Translations under genes and position numbers: made by a program
In this document: piece after piece, positions 16,939-26,655 of the stretch
Layout: each line of letters begins with the position of its first letter
Numbering within the stretch: the stretch's first letter is position 1
From: Kosakonia radicincitans DSM 16656
GTDB lineage: Bacteria; Pseudomonadota; Gammaproteobacteria; Enterobacterales; Enterobacteriaceae
Direction of reading: 5' to 3'
Assembly: GCF_000280495.2 (NCBI RefSeq)
Contig: NZ_CP018016.1
Span: 930,001-994,000 of the forward strand
DNA: 64,000 nucleotides
Notes under the pieces: model-generated
Databases searched by the model: none
Told to the model about the DNA's origin: nothing
Seen by the model: only the letters and a program-made list of their open reading frames with translations

Positions 16939-17384
16939 AAATCCTTCCTCTCTACGAAGCGCCGCGCTTTGCGCCGCAGGTTATCGAGTGGCTGTGGCAT
17001 GAGTTTGGCGATTCCCTGCCGCGCGATTTCTTTGCCAGCATTATTGATCACAGCCAGACGCCGGGCGCGTTACCGTTGACGTTTGTGCTGGTTGACGGCG
17101 ATGAACTGCTGGCGACCGTGGGGCTGTGGCGTTGCGATTTGATCAGCCGTCAGGATCTTTTCCCGTGGCTGGCCGCGTTGTATGTAAAAGAAAGCGCGCG
17201 CGGGCAGGGGCTGGCCGGGCAGCTACAGCATCATGTAATGGCGCAGGCAAAAGCAATGGGATTTAGCCAGTTACATCTCTATTCCGCCTGCCGCGATTTT
17301 TATGAGCGCTACGGCTGGGAGTATATTGGCGACGGGCTGGATTACCCGAACACGCATGTGCATTTGTATCGCATTGCGCTGTGA
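16935..17384 (+). CDS. GNAT-family N-acetyltransferase
   Basis: 149-residue acetyltransferase of unknown substrate. Seen: the acetyl-CoA loop in ARGQGLAGQLQHHVMAQAKAMG (R/Q-x-x-G-x-G/A form) preceded by the ALYVKES strand, and a C-terminal YERYGWEYIGDG segment. GTG start overlapping the regulator's stop by 4 bases, so it is translationally coupled to it and probably ends the operon. No specific function can be named. Confidence 0.8.
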   Translation: MKILPLYEAPRFAPQVIEWLWHEFGDSLPRDFFASIIDHSQTPGALPLTFVLVDGDELLATVGLWRCDLISRQDLFPWLAALYVKESARGQGLAGQLQHHVMAQAKAMGFSQLHLYSACRDFYERYGWEYIGDGLDYPNTHVHLYRIAL

Positions 17385-17415
17385 GTTTTTCGGCTAAACG
17401 CAGAAGAATATGCAG

Positions 17416-17442
17416 GCCGGATAAGCATTAACGCCTTCCGGC
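17416..17442. repeat. REP-like palindromic unit
   Basis: GCCGGA and TCCGGC arms (GCCGGATAAGC...GCCTTCCGGC) in the gap between the convergent GNAT and galR genes; typical of E. coli-type REP elements. Confidence 0.7.
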
Positions 17443-17469
17443 AAGCAATCAGGCTCAGGGCAACCCGCG

Positions 17470-18477
17470 TTAACTCTCCTGCGGGGCAATCACTGAATGG
17501 CGGCGCACCAGCGTCGGGTTAAACAGATGCGTTATCTCCGGCAGCGGACGGTTTTCCGCCAGCGCCAGCGCCAGCTCGGCGGCCTGTGTCGCCATGGTGA
17601 CAATCGGGTAACGGACGGTGGTCAGCCGGGGACGCACATAGCGCGACACCAGCACATCATCGAAACCAATCAGTGAAATCTCGCCCGGCACATCAATGCC
17701 ATTATCATTCAGTACGCCCATTGCGCCCGCCGCCATCGAATCGTTGTAACAGGCAACGGCGGTAAAGTTTCTGCCGCGACCTAGCAGTTCAGTCATCGCC
17801 TGTTCGCCGCCGCTTTCATCCGGCTCGGCGAAGGTCACCAGTCGGTCATTGCAGGGCAGGCCATTCTCTTTCAGCGCATCGTAATAACCCTGCAAACGAT
17901 CTTCCGCGTCGGAAATGGCGTGGTTGGAGCAAAGGTAGCCAATGCGCGTATGGCCTTGCTGGATCAGGTGGCGGGTTGCCAGCCACGCGCCGTAGCGGTC
18001 GTCGAGCGCCACGCAGCGCTGTTCAAAACCCGGCAGAATACGGTTGATCAGTACCATGCCAGGAATTTGCTTCATCAGCGAAGCCAGCTCTTCATCGGGG
18101 ATAGTTTTGGCGTGTACCACCAGCGCGCCGCAGCGATGGCGGATCAACTGCTCGATGGCTTTGCGCTCTTTCTCTTCGTTGTGGTAGCCGTTGCCAATCA
18201 GCAGAAAATTACCGGTGGCGGAAGCGACTTGCTCAACGGCTTTCACCATCGCGCCGAAAAAAGGATCTGAAACATCGCCGACCACCAGACCGACGGTTTC
18301 CGTCGATTGCTGCGCCAGCGCGCGGGCGTTGGCGTTCGGGTGATAATTCAGCGCATCCATTGCACTTTGCACCGCCAGCCGTGAAGATTCGCTCGCTTTT
18401 GGCGAGTCGTTAATCACACGGGAAACCGTTGCAACGGAGACGCCTGCCAGCAGTGCTACATCTTTAATGGTCGCCAT
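17470..18477 (-). CDS. galR: Galactose operon repressor
   Basis: LacI-family repressor of gal and mgl genes, induced by D-galactose. 335 residues (E. coli 343; shorter C-terminal tail). HTH ATIKDVALLAGVSVATVSRVIND (residues 2-24), hinge ARALAQQ, then the sugar-binding domain, almost identical to E. coli throughout. A GalR-type operator lies just upstream, which suggests autoregulation. Neighbours on the other side are omrB/omrA and aas, as in K-12. Confidence 0.96.
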   Translation of the reverse strand: MATIKDVALLAGVSVATVSRVINDSPKASESSRLAVQSAMDALNYHPNANARALAQQSTETVGLVVGDVSDPFFGAMVKAVEQVASATGNFLLIGNGYHNEEKERKAIEQLIRHRCGALVVHAKTIPDEELASLMKQIPGMVLINRILPGFEQRCVALDDRYGAWLATRHLIQQGHTRIGYLCSNHAISDAEDRLQGYYDALKENGLPCNDRLVTFAEPDESGGEQAMTELLGRGRNFTAVACYNDSMAAGAMGVLNDNGIDVPGEISLIGFDDVLVSRYVRPRLTTVRYPIVTMATQAAELALALAENRPLPEITHLFNPTLVRRHSVIAPQES

Positions 18478-18493
18478 GGCGCACCTTCCTTAG

Positions 18494-18509
18494 GGGTAAG
18501 CGTTTACAC
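18494..18509. promoter_or_regulatory. GalR-type operator upstream of galR
   Basis: On the minus strand GTGTAAACGCTTACCC fits the GalR/GalS consensus GTGNAANCGNTTNCAC except near the right edge. It lies 17-32 bases before the galR start. Confidence 0.65.
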
Positions 18510-18604
18510 ACTGTGTAGTGTTACGGAAAAGGAATGGCTAATCAAGGCAGTTACCTGCTGGTAGTGTGCAAACGTGAAGTGACGCGTTGGAAAGCCGTGG
18601 AACC

Positions 18605-18655
18605 GTTACACAAAAAAGTTTTGCCGATTAATACAGGTAAAACCTTTAGTTACAC
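18605..18655 (+). promoter_or_regulatory. Possible OmpR-binding region upstream of omrB
   Basis: Two GTTACAC elements (18605-18611 and 18649-18655) in AT-rich sequence 65-115 bases upstream of the omrB 5' end. They resemble parts of OmpR sites, and omr genes are OmpR-activated in E. coli. Weak support. Confidence 0.35.
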
Positions 18656-18718
18656 TTTGCGCAAAGCTGTTTCGATTGTCTGCTGGTGGCGCGTTCTCCC
18701 CCATGACAGAGTGGTTAT

Positions 18719-18802
18719 CCCAGAGGTATTGATAGGTGAGCGCAGCCCCCGGGTTGCATACTCGAATTACACCAACCTGCGCAGATGCGCAGGTTTTTTT
18801 TT
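18719..18802 (+). ncRNA. omrB: OmrB small regulatory RNA
   Basis: Hfq-dependent sRNA of about 84 nt that represses outer-membrane receptor and csgD/ompR mRNAs in E. coli. The 5' end CCCAGAGGTATTGATAGGTGA is the conserved seed shared with OmrA. The middle differs from E. coli. AATTACACCAACCTGCGCAGATGCGCAGG with a nine-T run forms the terminator hairpin. The position between galR and aas is the same as in K-12. The GATAGGTGA and AATTACACCA details mark it as the OmrB copy. Confidence 0.93.
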
Positions 18803-18910
18803 GCCCGCGTTGTTACAAGCAAAGCGAATCGACACACCTCGTTTCACTTCGGCTCATTCCCTTGCTTTTTCCCGCTGGCGGTACGCCCGCGCCAACGCCA
18901 CAATCAAGAT

Positions 18911-18997
18911 CCCAGAGGTATTGATTGGTGATTTATTCGGTACGCTCTTCGTACTCATTTCTTGCACCAACCTGCGCGGACGCGCAGGTTTTTTTTT
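18911..18997 (+). ncRNA. omrA: OmrA small regulatory RNA
   Basis: Second tandem copy, about 87 nt. The 5' seed CCCAGAGGTATTGATTGGTGA, the middle hairpin TCGGTACGC-TCTTC-GTAC and the terminal CCTGCGCGGACGCGCAGG plus nine T match E. coli OmrA closely. The 5' 20 bases and the terminator are nearly identical to omrB while the centre differs, the known layout of this duplicated pair. Ends 83 bases before the aas start. Confidence 0.94.
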
Positions 18998-19080
18998 GCC
19001 CTGAATTTCTCCTCCAGCACTTCTCGTGTAATCTGCCACAATTTGCAAACTTACTTATTTCTCTGGCAAAAGGAGTTGAG

Positions 19081-21240
19081 ATGCTACTGGGCTTTTTTCG
19101 CGAACTGTTTCGCGTTTTGTTCCGGGTGCAGTTGACCGGCAGCACTGAAGCACTACACGGCGAACGTGTGTTGATTACCCCTAACCATGTCTCCTTTATT
19201 GATGGCATTCTGCTGGCGCTGTTCCTGCCTGTACGCCCGGTTTTTGCGGTTTATTCCTCGATTAGCAGCCAGTGGTATATGCGCTGGATCCGCTCTATCG
19301 TTGACTTTGTCCCTCTCGACCCCACCAAACCGATGTCGATTAAATATCTGGTGCGCCTGATCGAGCAGGGCCGCCCGGTGGTGATTTTCCCGGAAGGGCG
19401 CATTTCGCTCTCGGGTTCGCTGATGAAAATCTATGACGGCGCGGGTTTTGTCGCCGCCAAATCGGGCGCAACGGTAATACCGCTGCGTATTGATGGCGCC
19501 GAGCTGACTTATTTCAGCCGCCTGAAAGGGCTGGTTAAACAGCGTCTGTTTCCGCGCATTACGCTGCATATTCTGCCGCCGACATCTTTACCGATGCCGG
19601 AAGCACCGCGCGCGCGCGATCGCCGCAAAATCGCCGGTGAGATGTTGCACCAAATCATGATGGAAGCGCGCATGGCCGTGCGCCCGCGCGAAACGCTGTT
19701 TGAAGCATTTCTCGCCGCGCAGTACCGTTTCGGTGCCAACAAGCCCTGCGTCGAAGACATTAACTTTACTCCCGACAGCTACCGCAAGCTGCTGACCAAG
19801 ACGCTGTTCGTTGCGCGCATCCTGGAAAAATACAGTGAGCAGGGGGAGAAAATTGGCCTGATGCTGCCTAATGCAGGCATCAGCGCGGCGGTCATTTTTG
19901 GGGCGATTGCCCGTGGCCGAATTCCGGCGATGATGAACTACACTGCCGGGGTGAAAGGGCTTGGCAGCGCCATCACGGCAGCGCAAATCAAAACCATCTT
20001 CACCTCGCGAACCTTTATAGATAAAGGCAAGCTCTGGCATCTGCCGGAGCAGCTTACCCAGGTGCGTTGGGTCTATCTGGAAGATCTGAAGGGCGATGTT
20101 ACGCTGCAAGATAAAGTGTGGATTTTTCGCCATTTGCTGACGCCGCTAAAAGCGCAGGTGGCGCAGAAACCGGAGGATCCAGCGCTGGTGCTCTTTACCT
20201 CCGGTTCTGAAGGCAACCCGAAAGGCGTGGTGCATAGCCACAAGAGCATTCTGGCTAACGTTGAGCAGATCAAAACCATCGCTGACTTTACCGCCAACGA
20301 CCGCTTTATGTCGGCGCTACCGCTGTTCCACTCGTTTGGCCTGACGGTAGGGTTGTTTACGCCGCTGCTGACCGGGGCGGAAGTGTTTCTCTATCCCAGC
20401 CCGCTGCACTATCGCGTGGTGCCGGAACTGGTCTATGACCGCAACTGTACCGTGCTGTTTGGCACCTCGACCTTTCTCGGCAACTATGCGCGTTTCGCCA
20501 ATCCTTACGACTTTTTCCGCCTGCGGTATGTTGTGGCTGGCGCCGAAAAGCTCCAGGAGAGCACGCGCCAGTTGTGGCAGGACAAATTCGGCCTGCGCAT
20601 TCTGGAAGGTTATGGCGTAACCGAATGTGCGCCGGTGGTTTCGATTAACGTGCCGATGGCGGCGAAACCGGACACGGTTGGCCGTATTCTGCCGGGAATG
20701 GATGCGCGTCTGATGGCAGTGCCGGGTATTGAAGAGGGCGGACGCCTGCAACTGAAAGGGCCGAACGTGATGGCCGGCTATCTGCGGGTAGAAAACCCCG
20801 GCGTGCTGGAAGCGCCGTCGGCGGAGAATATTCATGGCGAGCAGGAAGCTGGCTGGTACGACACTGGCGATATTGTGCGTTTTGATGAGCAAGGATTTGT
20901 GCAGATTCAGGGGCGCGCGAAGCGTTTTGCCAAAATTGCCGGTGAGATGATCTCGCTGGAGACGGTGGAACAGCTGGCGCTGGCGGTGTCGCCGGAGAAA
21001 ATGCATGCCACGGTGATTAAAAGTGATGCCAGCAAAGGTGAAGCGCTGGTGATGTTTACGAACGATGAATCGCTGACGCGCGATAAACTTCTGCAGTATG
21101 CGCGTGCGCAGGGTATCCCTGAACTGGCGGTACCGCGTGACATTCGTTATCTCAAGCAACTGCCGGTGCTGGGCAGCGGCAAGCCAGATTTTGTCACGCT
21201 CAAAACGATGGTTGACGAGGCGGAAACCCAACATGCTTAA
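19081..21240 (+). CDS. aas: 2-acylglycerophosphoethanolamine acyltransferase / acyl-ACP synthetase
   Basis: Bifunctional inner-membrane enzyme that activates fatty acids on bound ACP and reacylates lyso-PE. 719 residues, equal to E. coli, from the ATG after AAAGGAG; the open frame extends upstream across omrA but that part is not coding. Seen: acyltransferase HX4D motif (His36-Asp41 in NHVSFIDG), FPEGRIS at about residue 102, and the AMP-binding signature [13 protein letters not shown] in the C-terminal half, with YGVTECAP. Overlaps lplT by 8 bases; together they import and repair lysophospholipids. Confidence 0.97.
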   Translation: MLLGFFRELFRVLFRVQLTGSTEALHGERVLITPNHVSFIDGILLALFLPVRPVFAVYSSISSQWYMRWIRSIVDFVPLDPTKPMSIKYLVRLIEQGRPVVIFPEGRISLSGSLMKIYDGAGFVAAKSGATVIPLRIDGAELTYFSRLKGLVKQRLFPRITLHILPPTSLPMPEAPRARDRRKIAGEMLHQIMMEARMAVRPRETLFEAFLAAQYRFGANKPCVEDINFTPDSYRKLLTKTLFVARILEKYSEQGEKIGLMLPNAGISAAVIFGAIARGRIPAMMNYTAGVKGLGSAITAAQIKTIFTSRTFIDKGKLWHLPEQLTQVRWVYLEDLKGDVTLQDKVWIFRHLLTPLKAQVAQKPEDPALVLFTSGSEGNPKGVVHSHKSILANVEQIKTIADFTANDRFMSALPLFHSFGLTVGLFTPLLTGAEVFLYPSPLHYRVVPELVYDRNCTVLFGTSTFLGNYARFANPYDFFRLRYVVAGAEKLQESTRQLWQDKFGLRILEGYGVTECAPVVSINVPMAAKPDTVGRILPGMDARLMAVPGIEEGGRLQLKGPNVMAGYLRVENPGVLEAPSAENIHGEQEAGWYDTGDIVRFDEQGFVQIQGRAKRFAKIAGEMISLETVEQLALAVSPEKMHATVIKSDASKGEALVMFTNDESLTRDKLLQYARAQGIPELAVPRDIRYLKQLPVLGSGKPDFVTLKTMVDEAETQHA

Positions 21241-22423
21241 ACCTGAGATCAACGCCTCGCTGTGGTCGCGCGGAATGATGGCGGTGATCGCCGCCCAGTT
21301 CCTTTCGGCATTTGGCGACAATGCGCTGCTGTTTGCCACGCTGGCGCTGCTGAAGGCTGAGTTTTACCCGGACTGGAGCCAGCCGATCCTGCAAATGGTG
21401 TTTGTGGGCGCTTACATCCTGTTTGCCCCATTTGTCGGTCAGGTGGCGGATAGTTTCGCCAAAGGCCGGGTAATGATGATGGCGAACGGCTTAAAGCTGC
21501 TGGGCGCTGCGAGCATTTGCTTTGGCGTGAATCCCTTTGTCGGCTATCTGCTGGTGGGCATTGGCGCGGCGGCTTACTCTCCGGCGAAGTACGGCATCCT
21601 CGGCGAGATCACTTCCGGGGATAAGCTGGTTAAAGCCAATGGGCTGATGGAGTCATCAACTATTGCCGCCATTCTGCTCGGTTCTGTGGCGGGTGGCGTG
21701 CTGGCCGACTGGCATGTGCTTGCTGCGCTGGGCGTTTGTACGCTGGTTTATGCGGGCGCGGTCGTCGCAAATTTACTGATCCCAAAGCTGCCCGCTGCGC
21801 GGCCGGGGCAGTCCTGGCGTTTTACGCCGATGACGTACAGCTTCTTTAGCGCCTGCAAAAGTTTGTGGCGCAACGGTGAAACCCGCTTTTCGCTGGTTGG
21901 CACCAGCCTGTTCTGGGGGGCGGGTGTGACGCTGCGCTTCCTGCTGGTGCTGTGGGTGCCGGTAGCGCTGGGTATTACTGACAACGCCACGCCGACCTAT
22001 CTGAACGCGATGGTGGCGGTCGGGATTGTGGTCGGTGCCGGGCTGGCGGCGAAGCTGGTCACGCTGGAAACTGTCGCGCGCTGTATGCCTGCAGGGGTTT
22101 TGATTGGCGTCGCGGTGGTGCTGTTTTCGTTACAACATGCTTTGCTGCCTGCTTATGGCGTTCTGATGCTGATCGGCATGCTGGGCGGCTTTTTTGTCGT
22201 GCCACTGAATGCGTTGCTACAGGCGATTGGTAAAGCGTCGGTCGGGGCGGGCAATGCGATTGCCGTGCAGAATCTCGGCGAAAACATGGCAATGCTGGTA
22301 ATGCTGGGGCTGTACTCGCTGGCGGTAAAAGCCGGCGCTCCGGTAGTGGGAACGGGCGTCGGCTTTGGCGTGATCTTTGCGCTGGCGATAGCGGCGCTGT
22401 GGTTCTGGCAGCGCCGCCGGTAA
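21233..22423 (+). CDS. lplT: Lysophospholipid transporter
   Basis: MFS-type inner-membrane protein that flips lyso-PE from the outer to inner leaflet for Aas. 396 residues (E. coli 397). The start [19 protein letters not shown] overlaps the aas stop by 8 bases, so translation is coupled. Seen: about 12 membrane segments, [20 protein letters not shown] in TM1, [12 protein letters not shown], and the WQRRR end. Convergent with tas, only 2 bases between stops. Confidence 0.96.
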   Translation: MLKPEINASLWSRGMMAVIAAQFLSAFGDNALLFATLALLKAEFYPDWSQPILQMVFVGAYILFAPFVGQVADSFAKGRVMMMANGLKLLGAASICFGVNPFVGYLLVGIGAAAYSPAKYGILGEITSGDKLVKANGLMESSTIAAILLGSVAGGVLADWHVLAALGVCTLVYAGAVVANLLIPKLPAARPGQSWRFTPMTYSFFSACKSLWRNGETRFSLVGTSLFWGAGVTLRFLLVLWVPVALGITDNATPTYLNAMVAVGIVVGAGLAAKLVTLETVARCMPAGVLIGVAVVLFSLQHALLPAYGVLMLIGMLGGFFVVPLNALLQAIGKASVGAGNAIAVQNLGENMAMLVMLGLYSLAVKAGAPVVGTGVGFGVIFALAIAALWFWQRRR

Positions 22424-22425
22424 GT

Positions 22426-23466
22426 TTACGGCGCCGGGTAGGTATATATCTGGTGCGCCGCTTCAATCTCCGCCAGCACATCCTGGCTCAGATCCAGATG
22501 CAGGCTTTCCACATTGGTTTTCAACTGTTCCATCGTCGTCGCGCCCAGCAGGGTGCTGGCGACGAAGGGCTGGCGACGGACAAACGCCAGCGCCATCTGC
22601 GCCGGATCGAGATTGTGTCGCTTCGCAATATCCACATAAGCCGCCACCGCTTTTTGCGCCTGCTCACCGCTGTAACGCGTAAAGCGGCTGAACAGCGTGT
22701 TGCGCGCGCCTGCGGGTTTCGCCCCGTTGAGGTATTTCCCGGTCAGCGTGCCGAAGGCGAGGCAGGAGTAGGCCAGCAGTTCTACACCTTCATACTGGCT
22801 CACTTCCGCAAGGCCCACTTCAAAGCTGCGGTTTAGCAGACTGTACGGGTTCTGGATGGTGACAATGCGCGGCAGTTCATGCTTTTCCGCCAGATGCAGA
22901 TAGCGCATCACGCCAAAGGCGGTTTCGTTCGAGACGCCGATATAACGAATTTTGCCCGCGCGCTGAAACTCAGTCAGCGCTTCCAGCGTTTCCAGCAGCG
23001 TTATGACCGGCGCGCTCTCTACCCAGCTATAACCCAGCTTGCCGAAGCAGTTAGTGGCGCGCTGCGGCCAGTGAACCTGGTAGAGATCGAGATAATCGGT
23101 TTGCAGACGTTTTAAACTTTCATCCAGCGCGCTGCGGATGTTTTTACGATCGAGCGCCTGATCCGGACGGATCCCGCTGTCATTGTTGCGGCTTGGGCCG
23201 CTGACTTTAGAGGCGATAACCAGCTTTTCGCGGTTGCCGCGTTTTGCCAGCCAGTTGCCGACATAGGTTTCGGTTAAACCCTGCGTTTCCGGGCGTGGCG
23301 GAACAGGGTACATCTCTGCGACATCAATCAGGTTGATTCCCTGGCTGACGGCGTAATCGAGCTGTGCATGGGCGTCGGCTTCGCTGTTTTGTTCACCAAA
23401 CGTCATTGTGCCCAGCCCCAGGGTGCTGATTTCCAGCGAACTGTGGGGGATACGGTGATACTGCAT
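22426..23466 (-). CDS. tas: NADP(H)-dependent aldo-keto reductase Tas
   Basis: Cytosolic AKR-superfamily oxidoreductase, 346 residues as in E. coli Tas, whose overexpression suppresses tyrosine auxotrophy; the natural substrate is not settled. Seen: the tetrad Asp and Tyr in NLIDVAEMYP, Lys in VIASKVSG and His in YQVHWPQ, and the cofactor segment IGVSNETAFG. Followed on the minus strand by lplT's end, preceded by ygdR as in K-12. Confidence 0.94.
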   Translation of the reverse strand: MQYHRIPHSSLEISTLGLGTMTFGEQNSEADAHAQLDYAVSQGINLIDVAEMYPVPPRPETQGLTETYVGNWLAKRGNREKLVIASKVSGPSRNNDSGIRPDQALDRKNIRSALDESLKRLQTDYLDLYQVHWPQRATNCFGKLGYSWVESAPVITLLETLEALTEFQRAGKIRYIGVSNETAFGVMRYLHLAEKHELPRIVTIQNPYSLLNRSFEVGLAEVSQYEGVELLAYSCLAFGTLTGKYLNGAKPAGARNTLFSRFTRYSGEQAQKAVAAYVDIAKRHNLDPAQMALAFVRRQPFVASTLLGATTMEQLKTNVESLHLDLSQDVLAEIEAAHQIYTYPAP

Positions 23467-23595
23467 AGCCGGCTTCCTTAAAAATACAACGTCAGTAGTC
23501 CTGACAAAGGACTATAAACATGGCAGAGGGGAAGCAAAAGGGAAAGGGAAAATTCACAAAAAGGTCAGCAGGTCACTGACCTTTAAAGATATTTC

Positions 23596-23814
23596 TTAGC
23601 GTTCGATAATCTGGGAGACATCATCACGGTTAATCTGCATTTTGTTGCCTTGCTGATCGCGATAGCTGACCAGCCCGGTATCATCATCAATTTCCGGCTT
23701 ACCATCCGTCAGGATCATTCTGCCGTCTTTTGTTGCCATTACGTAATCGCTACTGCATCCGGAAACCGCAAAAGCTAAACCTACTGCGGAAATAATCACC
23801 GCCCATTTTTTCAT
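23596..23814 (-). CDS. ygdR: Small lipoprotein YgdR
   Basis: 72-residue DUF903 lipoprotein of unknown function. Start taken as the ATG giving [10 protein letters not shown]; a GTG one codon upstream is in frame. Signal peptide with lipobox AVSGCSS, then [34 protein letters not shown], an SH3-like fold. A paralogue (ygdI) lies near 51.6 kb in the window. Confidence 0.93.
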   Translation of the reverse strand: MKKWAVIISAVGLAFAVSGCSSDYVMATKDGRMILTDGKPEIDDDTGLVSYRDQQGNKMQINRDDVSQIIER

Positions 23815-23926
23815 CACTCAGACCCTCTCATTGCATGCGTCACACACAGTCTAGTAATAACCCGCTGTTTCGCGATGGAAAAGGGAGATTTTCTGAAAAT
23901 AGCGGTTAGAGCAGGTAAGGAAGTGA

Positions 23927-23956
23927 AAAGCGCTTCCCCGACCGGGGAAGCGCTTT
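23927..23956 (-). terminator. Terminator of ygdQ
   Basis: Perfect inverted repeat AAAGCGCTTCCCCG-AC... CGGGGAAGCGCTTT just after the ygdQ stop, with a T run on the minus strand. It separates ygdQ from ygdR. Confidence 0.8.
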
Positions 23957-23958
23957 GC

Positions 23959-24672
23959 TTACAGTGGATTTTTTTTGTTGCGCAACAGGTTAAGCCACTC
24001 GACAGCGATAGAGAAGAACATCGCGAAGTAGATATAACCTTTCGGCACATGAATCGAAACGCTTTCGAGGATCAGCGTAAAGCCGACCAGAATCAAAAAC
24101 GACAGCGCCAGCATTTTGACCGACGGATGGCGATCGACAAATTCGCCAATCGGACGCGCGGCAAACATCATCACGCCAACAGCGATCACGACGGCGGCCA
24201 TCATGATGAACAGATGATCGGAGAGACCCACTGCGGTAATCACCGAATCGAGACTGAAAATGATATCCAGCAGCATGATCTGCACGATAGCGCCGAGGAA
24301 AGAGTGAACGTTAGTTTTCAGCCCTTCTTCTTCACCTTCGATCGACTCGTGGATCTCTTTGCTCGCTTTCCAGATCAGGAACAATCCGCCGAGAAAAAGG
24401 ATCATGTCACGCGCCGAAACGCTGTGATCAAAAAGGGTGAATAACGGATGCGTCAGTCTTGTTACCCAGGCAATAGAAGCCAGCAGCAGCAGTCGCATCA
24501 GCATTGCCGCTGCCAGCCCAAGCCGACGGGCGTGATTACGTTGCGCGGTAGGTAACTTTGCAACAACCAGAGAGAGGAAAATAATATTATCGATCCCTAA
24601 CACGATCTCCAGCAGCGTCAGCGTACCGAGCGCAAGCCAGGCGTTAGGGTCGGTGATCCATGCAAATAACAT
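23959..24672 (-). CDS. ygdQ: TerC-family inner-membrane protein YgdQ
   Basis: 237 residues, seven or so membrane segments, TerC family. Seen: LEIVLGIDNIIFLSLV near residue 25 and LLDIIFSLDSVITAVG near 125, the acidic intramembrane motifs of the family. TerC proteins are linked to metal (Mn) export, but a role for YgdQ itself is not established. The start is the ATG at 24672. Downstream of mutH on the same strand with about 60 bases between. Confidence 0.92.
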   Translation of the reverse strand: MLFAWITDPNAWLALGTLTLLEIVLGIDNIIFLSLVVAKLPTAQRNHARRLGLAAAMLMRLLLLASIAWVTRLTHPLFTLFDHSVSARDMILFLGGLFLIWKASKEIHESIEGEEEGLKTNVHSFLGAIVQIMLLDIIFSLDSVITAVGLSDHLFIMMAAVVIAVGVMMFAARPIGEFVDRHPSVKMLALSFLILVGFTLILESVSIHVPKGYIYFAMFFSIAVEWLNLLRNKKNPL

Positions 24673-24735
24673 CAATAAAAGTCCTGCAAAAAAAGAAGCG
24701 CTAATTATAAGCGTCGGTGAGGCTGTGGCAAAAAA

Positions 24736-25431
24736 TTAATAGCCGGATAGAAAAAAGTGGCGAGCCAGCAGCGAGCGGGTGAAGTTCTTTTTCAGGTAGA
24801 AACCGCGAGGTAGCGTGAGAATAGGCTCCCCATGTTCGCCAATCGCTTCCGTTAACGCTTTGCTGTTGGCGGCCTTGGGACGTAATTGCAGGACTTCGCC
24901 GTGACGGGCGGTAATACGCGTGACCTGGCCCAACACAATCAGATCCATCAACTCTTCCCAGTCCTGGCGCAACTGCTGCTCTTCTTCCTCATTGGGGCTC
25001 CAGAGCAACGGCGATCCGACACGGCGATCGGCTACCGGGATCTCGCGTGAACCCTCTATCGGGATCCATAACACGCGTTTCAGCTTGTGCCGGACATGGC
25101 TGGTTTCCCACACCACGCCGCTATTCCCGGTGAGTGGCGCGACGCAAACAAAGGTGGTTTCCAGCGGGCGGCCCTGGTTATCCACCGGAATGGTTTTTAA
25201 CTCGACGCCCAGCGCGGCGAAGTCCTGTTCGGGTTTGCTTCCGGCGCTGGCGCCCAGCCATAGCTCAAGCAACACACCGATCCAGCCTTTATCCCGTTTC
25301 AGATCGCGCGGCACCGGCAGTCCCACCAATGCCGCCAGTTCGCCAAGCGAATAGCCTGCCAGGCGCTGTGCCTGAGCGAGTAACTGAGCCTCGGATTCTG
25401 GTGGCGAAGTGAAGGGAGACAACGCGAACAT
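24736..25431 (-). CDS. mutH: DNA mismatch-repair endonuclease MutH
   Basis: Nicks the unmethylated strand at hemimethylated GATC after activation by MutS-MutL. 231 residues (E. coli 229). The active-site triad is at the known numbers: Asp70, Glu77 and Lys79 ([13 protein letters not shown]). The start [10 protein letters not shown] lies 56 codons inside a longer open frame; AAGGTTAG upstream serves as ribosome site and the alignment with E. coli begins here. It presumes Dam methylation and MutS/L elsewhere. Divergent from rppH across a 680-base gap with DnaA boxes. Confidence 0.97.
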   Translation of the reverse strand: MFALSPFTSPPESEAQLLAQAQRLAGYSLGELAALVGLPVPRDLKRDKGWIGVLLELWLGASAGSKPEQDFAALGVELKTIPVDNQGRPLETTFVCVAPLTGNSGVVWETSHVRHKLKRVLWIPIEGSREIPVADRRVGSPLLWSPNEEEEQQLRQDWEELMDLIVLGQVTRITARHGEVLQLRPKAANSKALTEAIGEHGEPILTLPRGFYLKKNFTRSLLARHFFLSGY

Positions 25432-25620
25432 GTCACTAACCTTTTGATTAAAAAACAGGCAGTAGTTTTCCACTGTAGTCTGGTAGTTTACCGTTTTCAG
25501 TGGAATATAGGCAACGCAATGATTTAAAAGATAATTTATTTGTGTTTGTAATGTGTTGCGCAACAGCCTGCCAGGTTTTCCAAATCTGGTCACTGACAAT
25601 GAACAGGATCTTACACCATG

Positions 25621-25945
25621 TTATCCACAGAAAAATGGGATAACTGATGAAAACCCTCACTACTGTTTCCATTTACAGCCTTGACGTGCGATGAAAATCG
25701 AGTTTCTGCACAAAATATGCCTAACTTATTGGCATAATCTGTGGATAAAAACGGCTCTGTTCGATCTTTCATCAGCGCCAGGATCCTAAGAGTGATGATC
25801 GTCACGTAATGCTGCAAAAAACCGGTGATAAGTCACTTAACTAAATGAATCACCGAGTTTTATTTTTTTACCCGATAAATGGGTTATTCAGACTGTTCTG
25901 GGTTTTCCCTGGGTAATTCCATACTTTTTCACAACTCTATCCACA
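25621..25945. promoter_or_regulatory. DARS2: DARS2-type DnaA-reactivating locus (DnaA-box cluster)
   Basis: The 681-base gap 25432-26112 between mutH and rppH has no gene. It contains two perfect DnaA boxes in opposite orientation (TTATCCACA at 25621-25629; TGTGGATAA at 25740-25748), a third consensus match (TTTTTCACA at 25925-25933) and a near match (CTATCCACA at 25937-25945). A weak TTCTGCACA is at 25704-25712. In E. coli the mutH-rppH gap holds DARS2, where DnaA boxes with IHF and Fis sites convert DnaA-ADP to DnaA-ATP. Position and boxes match; function is inferred. Confidence 0.82.
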
Positions 25946-26112
25946 GAAAAGGTGAATAAAACCCGTCTGAGGCAGGGGGTGATGTTTATAACTCTTATGC
26001 AAACTGTGAGTTATTCAATCGTTATCCGTTCGTATCCCTGTCATAGAGTGGTTTACCGTTTTCCGGGAGTGTGAAACAATCTCGTCATTCAGGTTTATTT
26101 TGAGGTAGTCCG

Positions 26113-26643
26113 GTGATTGATGACGATGGCTACCGCCCAAATGTGGGAATCGTAATCTGCAATCGACAGGGCCAGGTGATGTGGGCCAGACGCTTCGGGC
26201 AGCACTCATGGCAATTTCCCCAGGGGGGAATCAACCCAGGCGAGACCCCGGAGCAGGCGATGTACCGGGAACTGTTCGAGGAAGTGGGCTTAAGTCGTAA
26301 AGATGTTCGTATCCTTGCTTCTACCCGTAACTGGTTGCGTTACAAGTTACCGAAACGTTTGGTGCGTTGGGACACAAAGCCGGTTTGTATCGGCCAGAAA
26401 CAAAAATGGTTTCTTTTGCAGTTGATTGGTAATGATGCAGAAATCAATATGCAAACCAGTAGCACTCCTGAGTTTGATGGCTGGCGTTGGGTAAGCTACT
26501 GGTATCCTGTTCGTCAGGTAGTCTCGTTTAAACGCGACGTCTACCGACGGGTGATGAAAGAGTTTGCAAGTGCGGTGTTATCGCTTCAGGAAACGCCTCC
26601 TAAGCCACAAAACGCACCTGCCTGGCGACGTAAACGAGGTTAA
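26113..26643 (+). CDS. rppH: RNA pyrophosphohydrolase
   Basis: Nudix hydrolase that removes pyrophosphate from mRNA 5' ends and so triggers RNase E decay. 176 residues, as in E. coli; GTG start after GAGG. Seen: the Nudix box from about residue 38 to 60 ([13 protein letters not shown] then [10 protein letters not shown]) with the metal-binding REXXEE glutamates, and a basic C-terminal tail. Followed after 12 bases by ptsP, as in K-12. Confidence 0.97.
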   Translation: MIDDDGYRPNVGIVICNRQGQVMWARRFGQHSWQFPQGGINPGETPEQAMYRELFEEVGLSRKDVRILASTRNWLRYKLPKRLVRWDTKPVCIGQKQKWFLLQLIGNDAEINMQTSSTPEFDGWRWVSYWYPVRQVVSFKRDVYRRVMKEFASAVLSLQETPPKPQNAPAWRRKRG

Positions 26644-26655
26644 GCCACCCACATT

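Noticed and set aside
18534..19004. 156-codon open frame on the plus strand upstream of aas
   Set aside because: It runs straight through both Omr sRNA genes and their terminators, and its protein has no family features.
20317..21339. 340-codon open frame antisense to aas
   Set aside because: Antisense shadow of a clear gene with no domain of its own.
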